This document shows, in pieces, positions 1-10,442 of a DNA stretch of 64,000 bases. The position numbers and the translations under genes are program-made. The notes under the pieces are model-generated. The model saw only the letters and a list, made by a program, of their open reading frames with translations. It was not told the origin of the DNA and ran no database searches. Position 1 is the first letter of the stretch; every line of letters starts with the position of its first letter. This DNA is from Propioniciclava sp. MC1595. Its GTDB lineage: Bacteria > Actinomycetota > Actinomycetes > Propionibacteriales > Propionibacteriaceae. Location: contig NZ_CP071870.1 in assembly GCF_017569205.1 (NCBI RefSeq), positions 2,108,001 through 2,172,000 of the forward strand. The letters run 5' to 3'.

Positions 1-633
1 GTACTCCTGCGCCACCACGTAGCCGTCGCGGGCGATCGCCTCGATGATCTGGCTGAGGTTCGGCGACTCCTTGCGGTCCACGAGGAACACGCCGCTGCCG
101 CCGGAGCCCTGCAGGGGCTTGAGCACGGCCTTGCCGCCCAGTTCGTCGATGAAGGACGAGATGAGCGCCTCGTCGCGGGAGATCAGGGTGCGGGGCCGCA
201 CGGTCTTGGGGAAGTGCTGGAAGTACGCCTTGGACAGGGCGTTGGCCAGGGAGCTCGGGTCGTTGACCACCAGCACGCCGGCCTCGGCGAACAGCTGGCC
301 GAAGGCGATGGCCGCGGTGGCCGCCCAGGGCTTCTCGTTGGCGTCCTCGGCCGGGTCGTTGCGGAGCATCACGACGTCGAACTCGCCGATGTCGAGCTGC
401 TTGACGACCTCGGGCTTCTGCACGTCCTCGAGGTAGCGCTCCAGGCTGCGGTACCGCTTGCCCGAGGCCTGGCGCGCCCGCGCGCTCATCGAGCCGTCGG
501 GTTCGTAGGCGAAGTCGCCCAGCCCCATGAGCGAGACCTCGTGGCCGGCCTGGCTGGCGGCCAGGGCGAGCCGGGTGGTGGTGTAGGTGGGCAGTTCGGT
601 GGCGACGTCGTTGACGACGAACCCGATCTTCAT
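1..633 (-). CDS. ATP-grasp ligase, glutathione synthase-like (C-terminus beyond the window edge)
   Basis: The 211 visible codons start at ATG 633 (MKIGFVVNDV) and resemble the N-terminal and central part of prokaryotic glutathione synthase/RimK-type ATP-grasp enzymes. Near the truncated end are the glycine-rich ATP loop (LQGSGGSGVF) and the segment ending VVAQEY. ATP-grasp enzymes join a carboxylate to an amine through an acyl phosphate. The start overlaps the stop of the upstream peptidase gene as ATGA, so the two are translationally coupled. Actinobacteria generally use mycothiol rather than glutathione, so a true gshB role is doubtful. A ligase making a peptide or amino-acid conjugate for the two neighbouring hydrolases is my inference. 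The substrate is unknown. Confidence 0.75.
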   Translation of the reverse strand, partial: MKIGFVVNDVATELPTYTTTRLALAASQAGHEVSLMGLGDFAYEPDGSMSARARQASGKRYRSLERYLEDVQKPEVVKQLDIGEFDVVMLRNDPAEDANEKPWAATAAIAFGQLFAEAGVLVVNDPSSLANALSKAYFQHFPKTVRPRTLISRDEALISSFIDELGGKAVLKPLQGSGGSGVFLVDRKESPNLSQIIEAIARDGYVVAQEY

Positions 634-1787
634 GCGGCGACTCCGATCAATTCGCTGAGGGATTCCAACTGGGACGCCCGGACCATGCGGGGCATCGCGT
701 CGGGGTCGTCGAGGTAGCGGGGGCGCAGGCGGGGCGGGTTGAGGACGCCGCGGTCGCGCAGGTCGGCGATCAGCGGCAGGTCCCGCAGGGAGAACTTGCC
801 CAGGAACAGCAGGTCGAGCTCTCCCCCGTCGCGGACGTGGTGGAGCAGGTCCACCAGGCCGCGCAGGTAGATGGCGTCCTTGGTCAGGCCGCCGGAACGG
901 TAGGCGCGCATGGTCGTGGTGAAGGCGCTGCCCTGCGGGAAGCCGAGCTCCATCAGGGCCTCGAACGACTCCGAGAAGGACGCCCCGGACACCAGCCGGT
1001 GCACGGTCAGGACCCGCGCGGCCAGCTGGCGCAGCCGGAAGGGCGTGAGCCCCCCGCATGCCACCTCGGCGAGGACGGCGAGCCCCTCCTGGGTCTCGTC
1101 GTACCCGGCCAGCCCGGTGCCCAGGACCCGGATGGGCTGCGCGGACCCGTTGACCTGGGTGACCAGGTGGGTGCCGACCTCGTGCTGCAGCAGCGCGTTG
1201 GTGCGCGCCGACTGGACTGCCGAGGTCTCGGCGATCAGCAGCGTGTCCCCCGACACGAGGACGCCGGCGACGTCGTGGCGCACCTCGGCGTTCATCTCGA
1301 TGTCGGGGTCCTGCTCCTTGTAGTGCTCGATCTCGGCGCACGCGAGGGCGTGGAACTCCACCGCGCCCACCTGCTCGCCGCGGCCGGCGCCGCGGGGCAC
1401 GTGCTCGAGCAGGTGCTCGGCGATGTCGCGCAGGGCGGGCGCCACGCCCCCGTACAGCTCCAGCGACAGCGGCAGGAAGTCAGGGGTGTCCCGCGCCCGC
1501 AGCAGGTCGAGCTGCAGGGTCATCTCGCGATGCTTGGCGCGCAGCAGCGCCCCCAGCGTGGGGTCGGACACCGCGTCGAGGTCGATCAGGTCGAGCATGC
1601 CCTGGGCGACGTCGGGGTCGGTCTGCAGGTCGCGGTAGGCGAACCGCGGCATCCGGTCCCCCTCCGCGTAGGCGGTCAGCACCTCGTCGGAGTTGATCGG
1701 CGTCACGTCGAGCAGGAACTGGATCGCACCGCCGACCTGGGCGACCGCGTGGTCGATGACGAGGTCGGTGGTCGCCAGCCCCGTCAT
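630..1787 (-). CDS. DUF1704 / QEGLA-motif zinc carboxypeptidase-like protein
   Basis: A 385-residue protein of the family annotated as 'flavohemoglobin expression-modulating QEGLA motif protein' (DUF1704, PF08014). The family also contains the eukaryotic microtubule tyrosine carboxypeptidase MATCAP. The metallopeptidase motif HEVGTH lies at residues 202-207 and the name-giving QEGLA at 233-237, whose glutamate is the likely third zinc ligand. The start at ATG 1787 overlaps the stop of the upstream amidohydrolase (ATGA), and its own stop overlaps the ATP-grasp start (ATGA). No signal peptide is visible, so it is probably cytoplasmic. Carboxypeptidase activity follows from the family; the bacterial substrate is unknown. 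Confidence 0.8.
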   Translation of the reverse strand: MTGLATTDLVIDHAVAQVGGAIQFLLDVTPINSDEVLTAYAEGDRMPRFAYRDLQTDPDVAQGMLDLIDLDAVSDPTLGALLRAKHREMTLQLDLLRARDTPDFLPLSLELYGGVAPALRDIAEHLLEHVPRGAGRGEQVGAVEFHALACAEIEHYKEQDPDIEMNAEVRHDVAGVLVSGDTLLIAETSAVQSARTNALLQHEVGTHLVTQVNGSAQPIRVLGTGLAGYDETQEGLAVLAEVACGGLTPFRLRQLAARVLTVHRLVSGASFSESFEALMELGFPQGSAFTTTMRAYRSGGLTKDAIYLRGLVDLLHHVRDGGELDLLFLGKFSLRDLPLIADLRDRGVLNPPRLRPRYLDDPDAMPRMVRASQLESLSELIGVAA

Positions 1788-2575
1788 CCGGTGGGCCCTT
1801 CCGCCAGCGCGGCCTCGACCGCCGGCACGGTGCCGGCCAGCGCCGCGATGAGCTCGGCCAGGCGCCCCTCGTCGACCTCGGCGGTCCACTCGTCCATGAA
1901 CGACTTGCGGAACTCCAGGGCCAGGCAGCACCCGGTGCCCGGGTAGCGGGCGTGGATCCACTTGCTCAGGTGGCCGCCCTGGAAGCGGACGTTCTCGCGG
2001 ACGTCCAGCTTGCCCCAGCTTACGGGCGTGCCGGCGAGTGCCTCGGAGAAGGCGTCGACCACGTGCCCGAACCGCTCCCGATCCAGCGAGCCGGTGCCCA
2101 CGTTGACCTCGGGGTTCTCCTCGGGGTCGGACGCCGGCGCCTCGGCCCCGTCGCGGCGGTGGTTGTAGGTGTGGACGTCGTAGAGCACGAACGGACCCTG
2201 CGCGGCGAGGGCGTCCAGGCGCTCGGCAAGGTCGGCGTGGAACGCGTCGTAGAGCTCCAGCGAGCCGTCCACCACGTCGTCGGGCAGCGCGGTGTCGCGC
2301 CAGACCTCGAGGTCCCAGCAGTCCGCGGGCGTCCGGTAGACGGCCTGCTCGCGCGGCCGGTTCAGGTCGACCTCGAAGCGCGAGCGGTGGACGACGAGGT
2401 GGCTGGGGAGCGCGGCGGCGAGGCGCCCGGTGTGCGGGTCCTCCTCACGCAGCCGGTCGGTCTCGGGGAGCACCATCTGCTCGGCCACGTCGGGCCTGAG
2501 GTCGTGTCCGTTGTGGATGGCGGTCGCCACGACGCGAGAGTCCCAGTCGCCGTGGTAGCTGTACGGGCGGCCCAT
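1784..2575 (-). CDS. N-formylglutamate amidohydrolase family protein
   Basis: A 263-residue protein opening MGRPYSYHGDWDSRV. It carries features of the N-formylglutamate amidohydrolase (HutG/FGase) superfamily: an early HNGHDLRP metal-site segment, a VDLNR segment and a YDVHTYNH motif. Classical members hydrolyse N-formyl-glutamate to formate and glutamate in histidine degradation, but no hut genes are nearby. It is the first gene of a three-gene unit with the DUF1704 peptidase and the ATP-grasp ligase. A role in removing or trimming an amino-acid conjugate is therefore as likely as histidine catabolism. The start is set by ATG 2575 with GGGAG just upstream. Confidence 0.8.
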   Translation of the reverse strand: MGRPYSYHGDWDSRVVATAIHNGHDLRPDVAEQMVLPETDRLREEDPHTGRLAAALPSHLVVHRSRFEVDLNRPREQAVYRTPADCWDLEVWRDTALPDDVVDGSLELYDAFHADLAERLDALAAQGPFVLYDVHTYNHRRDGAEAPASDPEENPEVNVGTGSLDRERFGHVVDAFSEALAGTPVSWGKLDVRENVRFQGGHLSKWIHARYPGTGCCLALEFRKSFMDEWTAEVDEGRLAELIAALAGTVPAVEAALAEGPTG

Positions 2576-2580
2576 TCTCC

Positions 2581-2636
2581 CACCGTAGCCAGCCGCACAA
2601 GCCGCTGGCTAGGGGCGGAGCCTGGGTCGCTAGGGT
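2581..2636. promoter_or_regulatory. Divergent promoter region with inverted repeat
   Basis: The gap between the amidohydrolase operon and the DUF6498 gene holds two outward-facing -10-like boxes: TACGGT on the minus strand (2587-2582) and TAGGGT on the plus strand (2631-2636). An inverted repeat AGCCAGC-N10-GCTGGCT (2587-2610) sits between and against them. Such an arrangement could let one regulator control both directions. No regulator gene is adjacent, so the operator role is inferred. Confidence 0.4.
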
Positions 2637-2643
2637 GTGCCGC

Positions 2644-3342
2644 GTGACCCACCCCATTGAGGCCCCCGCCAGGCCCGTCGGGCGCCGCCGCGAGATCGGC
2701 CTCGCCCTCGCCCTCAACCTCGTCTTCGTCGCCGGCGTCCTGTTCTGGGGCTGGCCGGCCGGCAACGTCCTGCTGCTGTTCTGGGTGGAGAACGTGCTGA
2801 TGGGCGTGGGCACCCTCGTCCGGATCCTCACGGCAGAGGTGGAGCCGCAGACGCGGCGTCCGGTCTTCTTCACCCTGCACTACGGGATCTTCTGCGTGGT
2901 GCACCTGGTGTTCGTCGCCGTCCTGTCGTTCTGGATGGGCGCCGAGTTCACCGTCGGCGCGCTGCTCGTGCCGGCCCTGCTCGTGCTCGTGCGGCACGCC
3001 GCCGACCTGGTCACGGTGTGGTTCGGCGCGGGCGTCCGCCACCGGACCACCCCCATGCAGGCGTTCGTGCTGCCCTACCCGCGCATGATCGTGCTGCACG
3101 TGACCACGATCCTGGGCTGGGGCCTCATGCTCGGATCCCTCACCATGCCCGGCATGGAGCCGACCGGCCTGGCCGCGATCCTCGCCCGCCTCCGGGAGGC
3201 GTTCGCCGGCCTCGGCGTCGAGGTCACCTCCGCGGGCCTGGTCGTCGTCCTCCTCGTGCTGGTCAAAATGGCGTTCGAGGCCCTCACCGCGGGCCGCCCG
3301 GTGCAGTGGACGATCGGCGACCAGCGGTTCACCACCCACTGA
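2644..3342 (+). CDS. DUF6498 family integral membrane protein
   Basis: About 232 residues with roughly five to six hydrophobic segments. A WVENVLMG motif after the second segment is typical of DUF6498-containing proteins. Function is unknown. I take GTG 2644 as the start because the TAGGGT -10 box ends 7 bases upstream, which fits a leaderless mRNA; an in-frame GTG at 2635 lies inside that promoter. The gene stands alone, divergent from the amidohydrolase operon and convergent with sdhB, and ends before a shared terminator hairpin. Confidence 0.75.
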   Translation: MTHPIEAPARPVGRRREIGLALALNLVFVAGVLFWGWPAGNVLLLFWVENVLMGVGTLVRILTAEVEPQTRRPVFFTLHYGIFCVVHLVFVAVLSFWMGAEFTVGALLVPALLVLVRHAADLVTVWFGAGVRHRTTPMQAFVLPYPRMIVLHVTTILGWGLMLGSLTMPGMEPTGLAAILARLREAFAGLGVEVTSAGLVVVLLVLVKMAFEALTAGRPVQWTIGDQRFTTH

Positions 3343-3375
3343 CCGACCCGGACGCCGGCGCCCCTCCCAACGCCG

Positions 3376-3407
3376 CAGGCCGGCCCCGCGTGAGCGGGAC
3401 CGGCCTG
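3376..3407. terminator. Bidirectional terminator hairpin
   Basis: A 14-bp stem with one mismatch and a GTGA loop (arms 3376-3389 and 3394-3407) lies between the convergent DUF6498 gene and sdhB. There is no clear T-tract, as is common in GC-rich actinobacteria. Confidence 0.7.
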
Positions 3408-3424
3408 ACGTGTGGCGGGAACGA

Positions 3425-4182
3425 CTACTTGCCGTCCTTCTTGAACAGCGACTTCATGAGGTCGCGGTTCAGGGCGCTGATCGTGTCCAGCGGGATCTGC
3501 TTGGGACAGACCGCCGCGCACTCGCCGATGTTGGTGCAGCCACCGAAGCCGTCGGCGTCGTGCTGGGCCACCATCGTCTTGACGCGGCTGTACCGCTCGG
3601 GCTGGCCCTGCGGCAGCATCGCCAGGTGGGTGATCTTCGCGGCGGTGAAGAGCATGCCCGACCCGTTGGGGCAGGCGGCCACGCACGCGCCGCAGCCGAT
3701 GCAGGTGGCCGCGTCGAACGCGCGGTCGGCCTGGATCTTCGGGGCCGGCACCGAGTGGGCCTCGGGGGCCGAACCGGCGTTGATCGAGATGAAGCCACCG
3801 GCCTGAATGATGCGGTCGAACGCGGTGCGGTCGACGACGAGGTCCTTGATGACCGGGAACGCACCGGCCCGCCACGGCTCGACGTCGATGGTGGCCCCAT
3901 CGGCGAACGAGCGCATGTGCAGCTGGCACGTGGTGGTCGGGACCGGGGAGTTGCCGCGACCGTGCGCGGTGCCGTTGATCACGACGCCACACATGCCGCA
4001 GATGCCCTCGCGGCAGTCGTGGTCGAACGCGATGGGCTCCTCGCCCTTCACCGTCAGGTCCTCGTTCAGCAGGTCGAGCATCTCCAGGAACGACATGTCC
4101 TCGGACACGTTCTCGACCCGGTAGCTGACCATCTTGCCGGCCGACTGGGCGTTGGCCTGGCGCCAGACGCGCAGGTTGATGA

Positions 4183-4186
<4 letters not shown>
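3425..4186 (-). CDS. sdhB: Succinate dehydrogenase / fumarate reductase iron-sulfur subunit
   Basis: A 253-residue subunit that passes electrons from the flavoprotein to the membrane cytochrome. The [2Fe-2S] cysteines are C58, C63, C66 and C87. The [4Fe-4S]/[3Fe-4S] ligands lie in [12 protein letters not shown] (C162, C165, C168, C172) and [12 protein letters not shown] (C217, C223, C227). The start is GTG 4186, which overlaps the sdhA stop as GTGA. This is the third gene of the sdhC-sdhA-sdhB operon. The sequence is of the type found with a single cytochrome b subunit. Direction in the cell (succinate oxidation or fumarate reduction) cannot be read from sequence alone. Confidence 0.95.
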
Positions 4187-6173
<1,987 letters not shown>

Positions 6174-6174
<1 letters not shown>

Positions 6175-6881
6175 TACTTCACCCATCCGAATTGAACGGC
6201 CAGCGGCATGATCATGAAGCCGACGAACAGCACGATCGCGATCACCCAGGCGAGGCCGTTGAGGAACGAGCGGGCCTTGGCGGAGGTGTTCGCGCCGAGC
6301 GTCGTCAGGGCGCTCCAGACGCCGTGGCGGACGTGCAGGCACACGATGGCCACCCACACGAGGTAGGCCAGGGTGACCCACCACTGCGAGAAGCTCGCGA
6401 TGACCATGTCGTACGGCTCGCTACCGGCGCGGAAGCCCGTGGTCACGACCTGCGCGGTGAACTGCAGCAGGTGGAAGACCAGGAAGCCGGCCAGGATGAC
6501 GCCGCCCCAGCGCATGGTGCGCGCGGCGTACGTCTGCGAGAGACGCTTGGTCACGGCGTACTTCGAGCTGCGGGCCGAGTGCGCGCGGCCGGTCAGCACC
6601 GCTGCCGACCAGATGTGCGCCACGATCGCCACGAGCAGGAAGACGCGGAAGATCCAGATGAACGTGCCCGACGGGACGAGCGGGTACAGGATGTCGCCCT
6701 TGAGCCAGTGCGCGTAGTGGTTGAACGCGTCGGCGCCGAGGAACACCTTCAGGTTGCCGTACATGTGCATGAGCAGGAAGCCGACCATGATGAGACCGGT
6801 GATGGCCATCACGACCTTCATGGTCACCGTTGACCGGACTGCTCGCTGGTGAGGAGTCAGTGTTGTTGTCGCCACGGCCAC
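6174..6881 (-). CDS. sdhC: Succinate dehydrogenase cytochrome b558 subunit
   Basis: A 235-residue membrane anchor with five hydrophobic helices. Histidines in HMYGN, HIWSA, HLLQF and HVRHGVW are candidate ligands for two b hemes, as in the single-subunit (B-type) anchors. It passes electrons between SdhAB and quinone. The start is uncertain. GTG 6881 gives 235 residues, but a TAAGTT box at 6887-6882 would place a leaderless transcript start at the in-frame GTG 6875. It is the first gene of the sdhCAB operon, with an 18-bp palindrome about 100 bases upstream. Confidence 0.93.
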
Positions 6882-6978
6882 AACTTAGCCAAGTTCTCCG
6901 CTGAATGTCCCATCGACGTGAGCGTTTCGGACAGCCGTGACCGGTTCGCAGGAATCGGGCGCCCACAGCGGTGAATAC

Positions 6979-6996
6979 CGCAAGCAAATGCTTGCG
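6979..6996. promoter_or_regulatory. 18-bp palindrome upstream of sdhC, downstream of trmD
   Basis: Arms CGCAAGCA and TGCTTGCG are separated by AA. The GCAAGC...GCTTGC core looks like LacI-family operators. It lies in the only AT-richer patch of the trmD-sdhC gap, so it may be an operator for sdhCAB. Alternatively it could fold as the trmD terminator, but the 2-base loop argues against that. Confidence 0.4.
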
Positions 6997-7011
6997 TTAT
7001 TGGGCTTTGCG

Positions 7012-7710
7012 CTATTCCGGCAACAAGTCCGGACGCCGCCCCGCCGTCCGCTCCCACGACTGCTCCCGGCGCCACTGCGCCACCCTCTGGTGGTGGCCCG
7101 ACATCAGCACCTCGGGCACGTCCAGACCGCGCCAGCTCGGGGGCTTGGTGTACACGGGGTACTCGAGCAGCCCCTCCCCCTCCACCGAGTGCGACTCCTC
7201 CACCAGGGAGTGCGGGTTGCCCACGACGCCGGGCACCAGCCGGACGACGGCCTCGACCATCGCGAGCACGGCGACCTCGCCGCCGTTGAGCACGTAGTCG
7301 CCGAGGCTGACCTCGCGCACGGGCATCCGGGACGCCGCGTGCTCGACCACGCGCGCGTCGATCCCCTCGTAGCGGCCGCAGGCGAACACGAGGTGGCGCA
7401 GGGCGGCGAACTCGTGGGCCATCGCCTGGGTGAACGGCTCGCCGGACGGGGTCGGCACGACCAGCGTGGGCAGCGACCAGGCCCGGTCGAGGACGTGGTC
7501 GAGCGCCTCGCCCCACGGCTCGGGCTTCATCACCATGCCGGCGCCGCCCCCGTAGGGGGTGTCGTCGACGGTGTGGTGTCGGTCGTAGGTCCAGCGGCGC
7601 AGGTCGTGGACCTCCCAGTCCACGAGGCCGGCGCGGCGCGCCTTGCCGACCAGGGACAGGTCCAGCGGCGCGAAGTAGTCGGGGAAGATCGAGACGATGT
7701 CGAAGTACAT
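7012..7710 (-). CDS. trmD: tRNA (guanine-N1)-methyltransferase TrmD
   Basis: A 232-residue SPOUT methyltransferase that makes m1G37 in tRNAs with G36, preventing +1 frameshifting. Seen are the start [13 protein letters not shown], the [12 protein letters not shown] segment, and the knot motifs RYEGIDARV and [11 protein letters not shown]. The ATG overlaps the rimM stop as ATGA. It is the last gene of rpsP-khpA-rimM-trmD, the classic order, so its level is tied to ribosome synthesis. Confidence 0.96.
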   Translation of the reverse strand: MYFDIVSIFPDYFAPLDLSLVGKARRAGLVDWEVHDLRRWTYDRHHTVDDTPYGGGAGMVMKPEPWGEALDHVLDRAWSLPTLVVPTPSGEPFTQAMAHEFAALRHLVFACGRYEGIDARVVEHAASRMPVREVSLGDYVLNGGEVAVLAMVEAVVRLVPGVVGNPHSLVEESHSVEGEGLLEYPVYTKPPSWRGLDVPEVLMSGHHQRVAQWRREQSWERTAGRRPDLLPE

Positions 7711-8228
7711 CAGGCGTCCTCGTCGCTCAACAGGCCGCCAATGTCGGCCACGCGGACGTGGCCGGCCTCGAGGTCGACCACCGGGACGACCTCGGACACG
7801 AACGGGACCAAGCGGTCGCCCCCGGACGTGCGCACGACGAGCACGTCGTGGGCGGGGAGGTGCAGCACCTCGCCGATGGTGCCGGCGACCGCACCCGCGG
7901 CGTCCAGCACCTCGAGGCCGACCAGCTGGCGGTCCCAGTACTCGCCCTCGTCGGCGGGGGCCTCGCCGGCGGGCACGTCGGCCCACAGCTCCCGGCCGCG
8001 CAGCGCCTCGGCCGCGGTGCGGTCCGTCACGCCCTCCAGGCCGAGCAGGAGCGTGCCGGAGTGCCAGCGCGCGCTCGCGACCGTGCGGGGCCGGTCGCCC
8101 ACCCGCAGGCTCGCCCCCGGGGTGAAGCGGCGCTCGGGCTCGTCGGTGCGCACGTGCACACTCACCTCGCCGCGCAGCCCGTGCGCGCGCCCGATCGTGC
8201 CGACCAGGACGTCGACGGTCTCGCCCAT
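7710..8228 (-). CDS. rimM: 16S rRNA processing protein RimM
   Basis: A 172-residue two-domain protein: an N-terminal barrel ([14 protein letters not shown]) and a C-terminal PRC-barrel with [11 protein letters not shown]. RimM binds S19 and helps mature the 3' domain of the 30S head. ATG 8228 (MGETVDVL) has an AAGGAG ribosome site about nine bases upstream. It lies 70 bases after khpA, with a strong hairpin in the gap, and overlaps trmD by four bases. Confidence 0.95.
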   Translation of the reverse strand: MGETVDVLVGTIGRAHGLRGEVSVHVRTDEPERRFTPGASLRVGDRPRTVASARWHSGTLLLGLEGVTDRTAAEALRGRELWADVPAGEAPADEGEYWDRQLVGLEVLDAAGAVAGTIGEVLHLPAHDVLVVRTSGGDRLVPFVSEVVPVVDLEAGHVRVADIGGLLSDEDA

Positions 8229-8256
8229 TCCGGGCTCCTTCCCTGGGGGATGAGAA

Positions 8257-8291
8257 CGGTCCCCGGCCCGTTCGAGACGGACCGGGGACCG
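8257..8291 (-). other. Intercistronic hairpin between khpA and rimM
   Basis: A 15-bp stem with one mismatch and a 5-base loop (arms 8257-8271 and 8277-8291) lies inside the rpsP operon. No U-tract follows in the transcript, so it is more likely a processing or attenuation element than a full terminator. It could set the excess of S16 over RimM and TrmD. Confidence 0.55.
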
Positions 8292-8298
8292 GTGTGGT

Positions 8299-8556
8299 TC
8301 AGCGGCGGCGGGGGCGGCGGTCCACGTCGACGAAGTCGACCCGGACCTGCTCACGACCGGCCAGCGCGGTGATGACCGTGCGCAGGGCACCCGCAGTGCG
8401 GCCCTGACGCCCGATCACCTTGCCGATGTCCTCGGGGTTGACGCGGACCTCCAGCGTCCGGACGCGTCGGCGGTCCAGGTCGGACACGACGACGTCGTCG
8501 GGGTTGGACACGAGCCCGCGCACCAGGTGCTCCAGTGCGTCCGCGAGCACGATCAC
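8299..8556 (-). CDS. khpA: KH-domain RNA-binding protein KhpA (YlqC family)
   Basis: An 85-residue single KH domain. The KH loop GKVIGRQGR is at residues 45-53, followed by TAGALRTVI, ending in an arginine-rich tail. KhpA-type proteins bind RNA, commonly with KhpB. The GTG start at 8556 overlaps the rpsP stop as GTGA, so it is made in step with S16. The position between rpsP and rimM is usual in Gram-positive bacteria. Confidence 0.9.
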   Translation of the reverse strand: MIVLADALEHLVRGLVSNPDDVVVSDLDRRRVRTLEVRVNPEDIGKVIGRQGRTAGALRTVITALAGREQVRVDFVDVDRRPRRR

Positions 8557-9026
8557 GCCTCGTCGGACGCGGCGTCCTCGGCCTCGGGGGCCTCGGCCTC
8601 GGGGGCGTCAGCCTCGGCGGCGGGGGCCTCCTCGGCCTCCTCGGCCTTCTTCTTGCGCGAGGAGAAGGCGCCGGTGGCCGGCTCGTCGTCGGACTCGGCC
8701 AGCGCCCTGTTGAAGGCGGCCAACTTGTCGGCCTTCTCGGCCTGCGGCTTGATGCCCGACGGCTCGTCGGAGCCCTTGAACTTCTGCCAGTCACCCGACA
8801 GCTTGAGGATCTTCTCGACGGTCTCGGACGGCTGGGCGCCGACGCCGAGCCAGTACTGCGCACGCTCGGAGTTGACCTCGACCACCGACGGGTCGTTCTT
8901 CGGCTGGTAGATGCCGATCTCCTCGATCGCACGGCCGTCGCGCTTGGAGCGCGAGTCCATGACGACGATGCGGTACTGCGCGTTGCGGATCTTGCCCATC
9001 CGCTTCAGACGAATCTTGACAGCCAC
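8553..9026 (-). CDS. rpsP: 30S ribosomal protein S16
   Basis: A 157-residue S16. The conserved core starts at GTG 9026 ([18 protein letters not shown]) and runs to about residue 85. A long Ala/Glu-rich acidic tail of about 60 residues follows, as in many actinobacterial S16 proteins. An upstream ATG-like extension was rejected because it lacks similarity. A small hairpin (9054-9070) sits in the leader. It is the first gene of the rpsP-khpA-rimM-trmD operon. Confidence 0.95.
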   Translation of the reverse strand: MAVKIRLKRMGKIRNAQYRIVVMDSRSKRDGRAIEEIGIYQPKNDPSVVEVNSERAQYWLGVGAQPSETVEKILKLSGDWQKFKGSDEPSGIKPQAEKADKLAAFNRALAESDDEPATGAFSSRKKKAEEAEEAPAAEADAPEAEAPEAEDAASDEA

Positions 9027-9213
9027 GTGTGTGGTTCTCCTGTTGGAACATGCCCCTGCGACGCGCAGGGACGGGATCGGGTGAGCGGGGCCTTCGGCGT
9101 GGGACAACCTCACGCCCAACTCGGGTGGACTGCAGCCGAGGGCGTGAGAGGGCACCCGCGGGCACAGCGCATCGGCCATTGTGCCAGACGCGGCCCCGAT
9201 CCGCCCAACCGGG

Positions 9214-10410
9214 TCAGGAGCGCACGACCCGCCCGCGCAGGATCACCAGCCGTGGGTGCCGCACGACCGACAGGTCGGTGCGGGGGTCGGCGTCGTAGAC
9301 GACCAGGTCGGCGGACGCCCCGTCGGCCAGCCCGTCCACTCCCAGCCACTCCCGGGCCCGCCACGAGGCCGCGCCGAGCGCGAACTCCGCTCCCCCGACG
9401 CGGCCCAACAGCTCGACCTCCTCGGCGATCAGCCCGTGCGGGATGGAGGTGCCGGCGTCGGTGCCCGCGTACACCGGGACGCCGGCGTCCACGGCCTTGC
9501 CGATCGTCTCGAACCGGCGCGCGTGCAGGGCCCGCATGTGCGTGGCGTAGGTGGGGAACTTCTCCTCCCCCGCCGCCGCGATCTGCGGGAACGTCTCGAT
9601 GTTGCACAGCGTCGGCACCAGCGCCACGCCGCGCTCGGCCATGGTCGCGATGGTGTCGTCGTCCAGCCCGGTGCCGTGCTCGATGCCGTCGATCCCGGCG
9701 TCCACGAGCTCGGTGACCGACCGCTCGTCGAAGCAGTGCGCGGTCACCCGCGCTCCCTCCTCGTGGGCCGCCCCGATCGCCGCGGCCGCCACGTCGGCCG
9801 GCCAGAGCGGGCGCAGGTCGCCGGCGTCCCGGTCGATCCAGTCGCCCACGAGCTTGACCCAGCCGTCGCCGGCGCGCGCCTGGGTGCGCACCTCCTCGAC
9901 AAGGTCCTCGGGCTCGACCTCCTCGGCCAGGTTGCGGATGTAGCGACGGGGCCGTGCGATGTGGCGTCCGGCCCGGATGATGCGGGGCAGGTCCTCGCGG
10001 TCGTCGACCCAGCGGGTGTCGGTCGGCACGCCGGTGTCGCGGGCCAGCAGCGTGCCGGCGTCGCGGTCGAGCAGCGCCTGGCGCTCGACATCCTCGGCGT
10101 CCGTGGCACCGTTCGGCCCCATCCCGATGTGGCAGTGGGCGTCCACGAGGCCGGGCAGGATCCAGCAGTCGGTCGCCACGGTGACCGCGTCCGCAACCGG
10201 CTCGGACGCCACCACCCCGTCCACGACCCAGACGTCGCGCACCTCGCCCTCGGGCAGGACCGTGCCGCGCAGGTGCAGCCGCGAGGGCGGCCCGGCGGGC
10301 ACGTCGGCGTACACGTGCGTGTGCGTCGACCCGTCGTGGGTGTGGGTGTGGGCGGTCAGGGGCTGGCCCAAAGCGTCCAGCGGTACGTCGTCGTGGTGGT
10401 GGTGCGCCAT
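9214..10410 (-). CDS. Amidohydrolase with histidine-rich N-terminus
   Basis: A 398-residue amidohydrolase-superfamily enzyme of the imidazolonepropionase/prolidase-like group. Metal-site motifs are DAHCHIG, the lysine of GWVKLVG, TAHCFDE, IEHGTG and the aspartate of YAGTDAG. The substrate is unknown. The first 33 residues hold nine histidines (HHHH at 3-6, then [12 protein letters not shown] at 21-32) not seen in the enzyme core, which could bind or deliver metal. The start is ATG 10410 with GGGTGG upstream. It lies 32 bases downstream of ffh on the same strand. Confidence 0.85.
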   Translation of the reverse strand: MAHHHHDDVPLDALGQPLTAHTHTHDGSTHTHVYADVPAGPPSRLHLRGTVLPEGEVRDVWVVDGVVASEPVADAVTVATDCWILPGLVDAHCHIGMGPNGATDAEDVERQALLDRDAGTLLARDTGVPTDTRWVDDREDLPRIIRAGRHIARPRRYIRNLAEEVEPEDLVEEVRTQARAGDGWVKLVGDWIDRDAGDLRPLWPADVAAAAIGAAHEEGARVTAHCFDERSVTELVDAGIDGIEHGTGLDDDTIATMAERGVALVPTLCNIETFPQIAAAGEEKFPTYATHMRALHARRFETIGKAVDAGVPVYAGTDAGTSIPHGLIAEEVELLGRVGGAEFALGAASWRAREWLGVDGLADGASADLVVYDADPRTDLSVVRHPRLVILRGRVVRS

Positions 10411-10442
10411 GGCACCACCCTGCCGCACGACGGCGCCCGGCG

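Noticed and set aside
1-633. Naming the ATP-grasp gene gshB
   Set aside because: No gshA is visible, the lineage normally makes mycothiol, and the two neighbours are not glutathione genes. Similarity alone does not fix the substrate.
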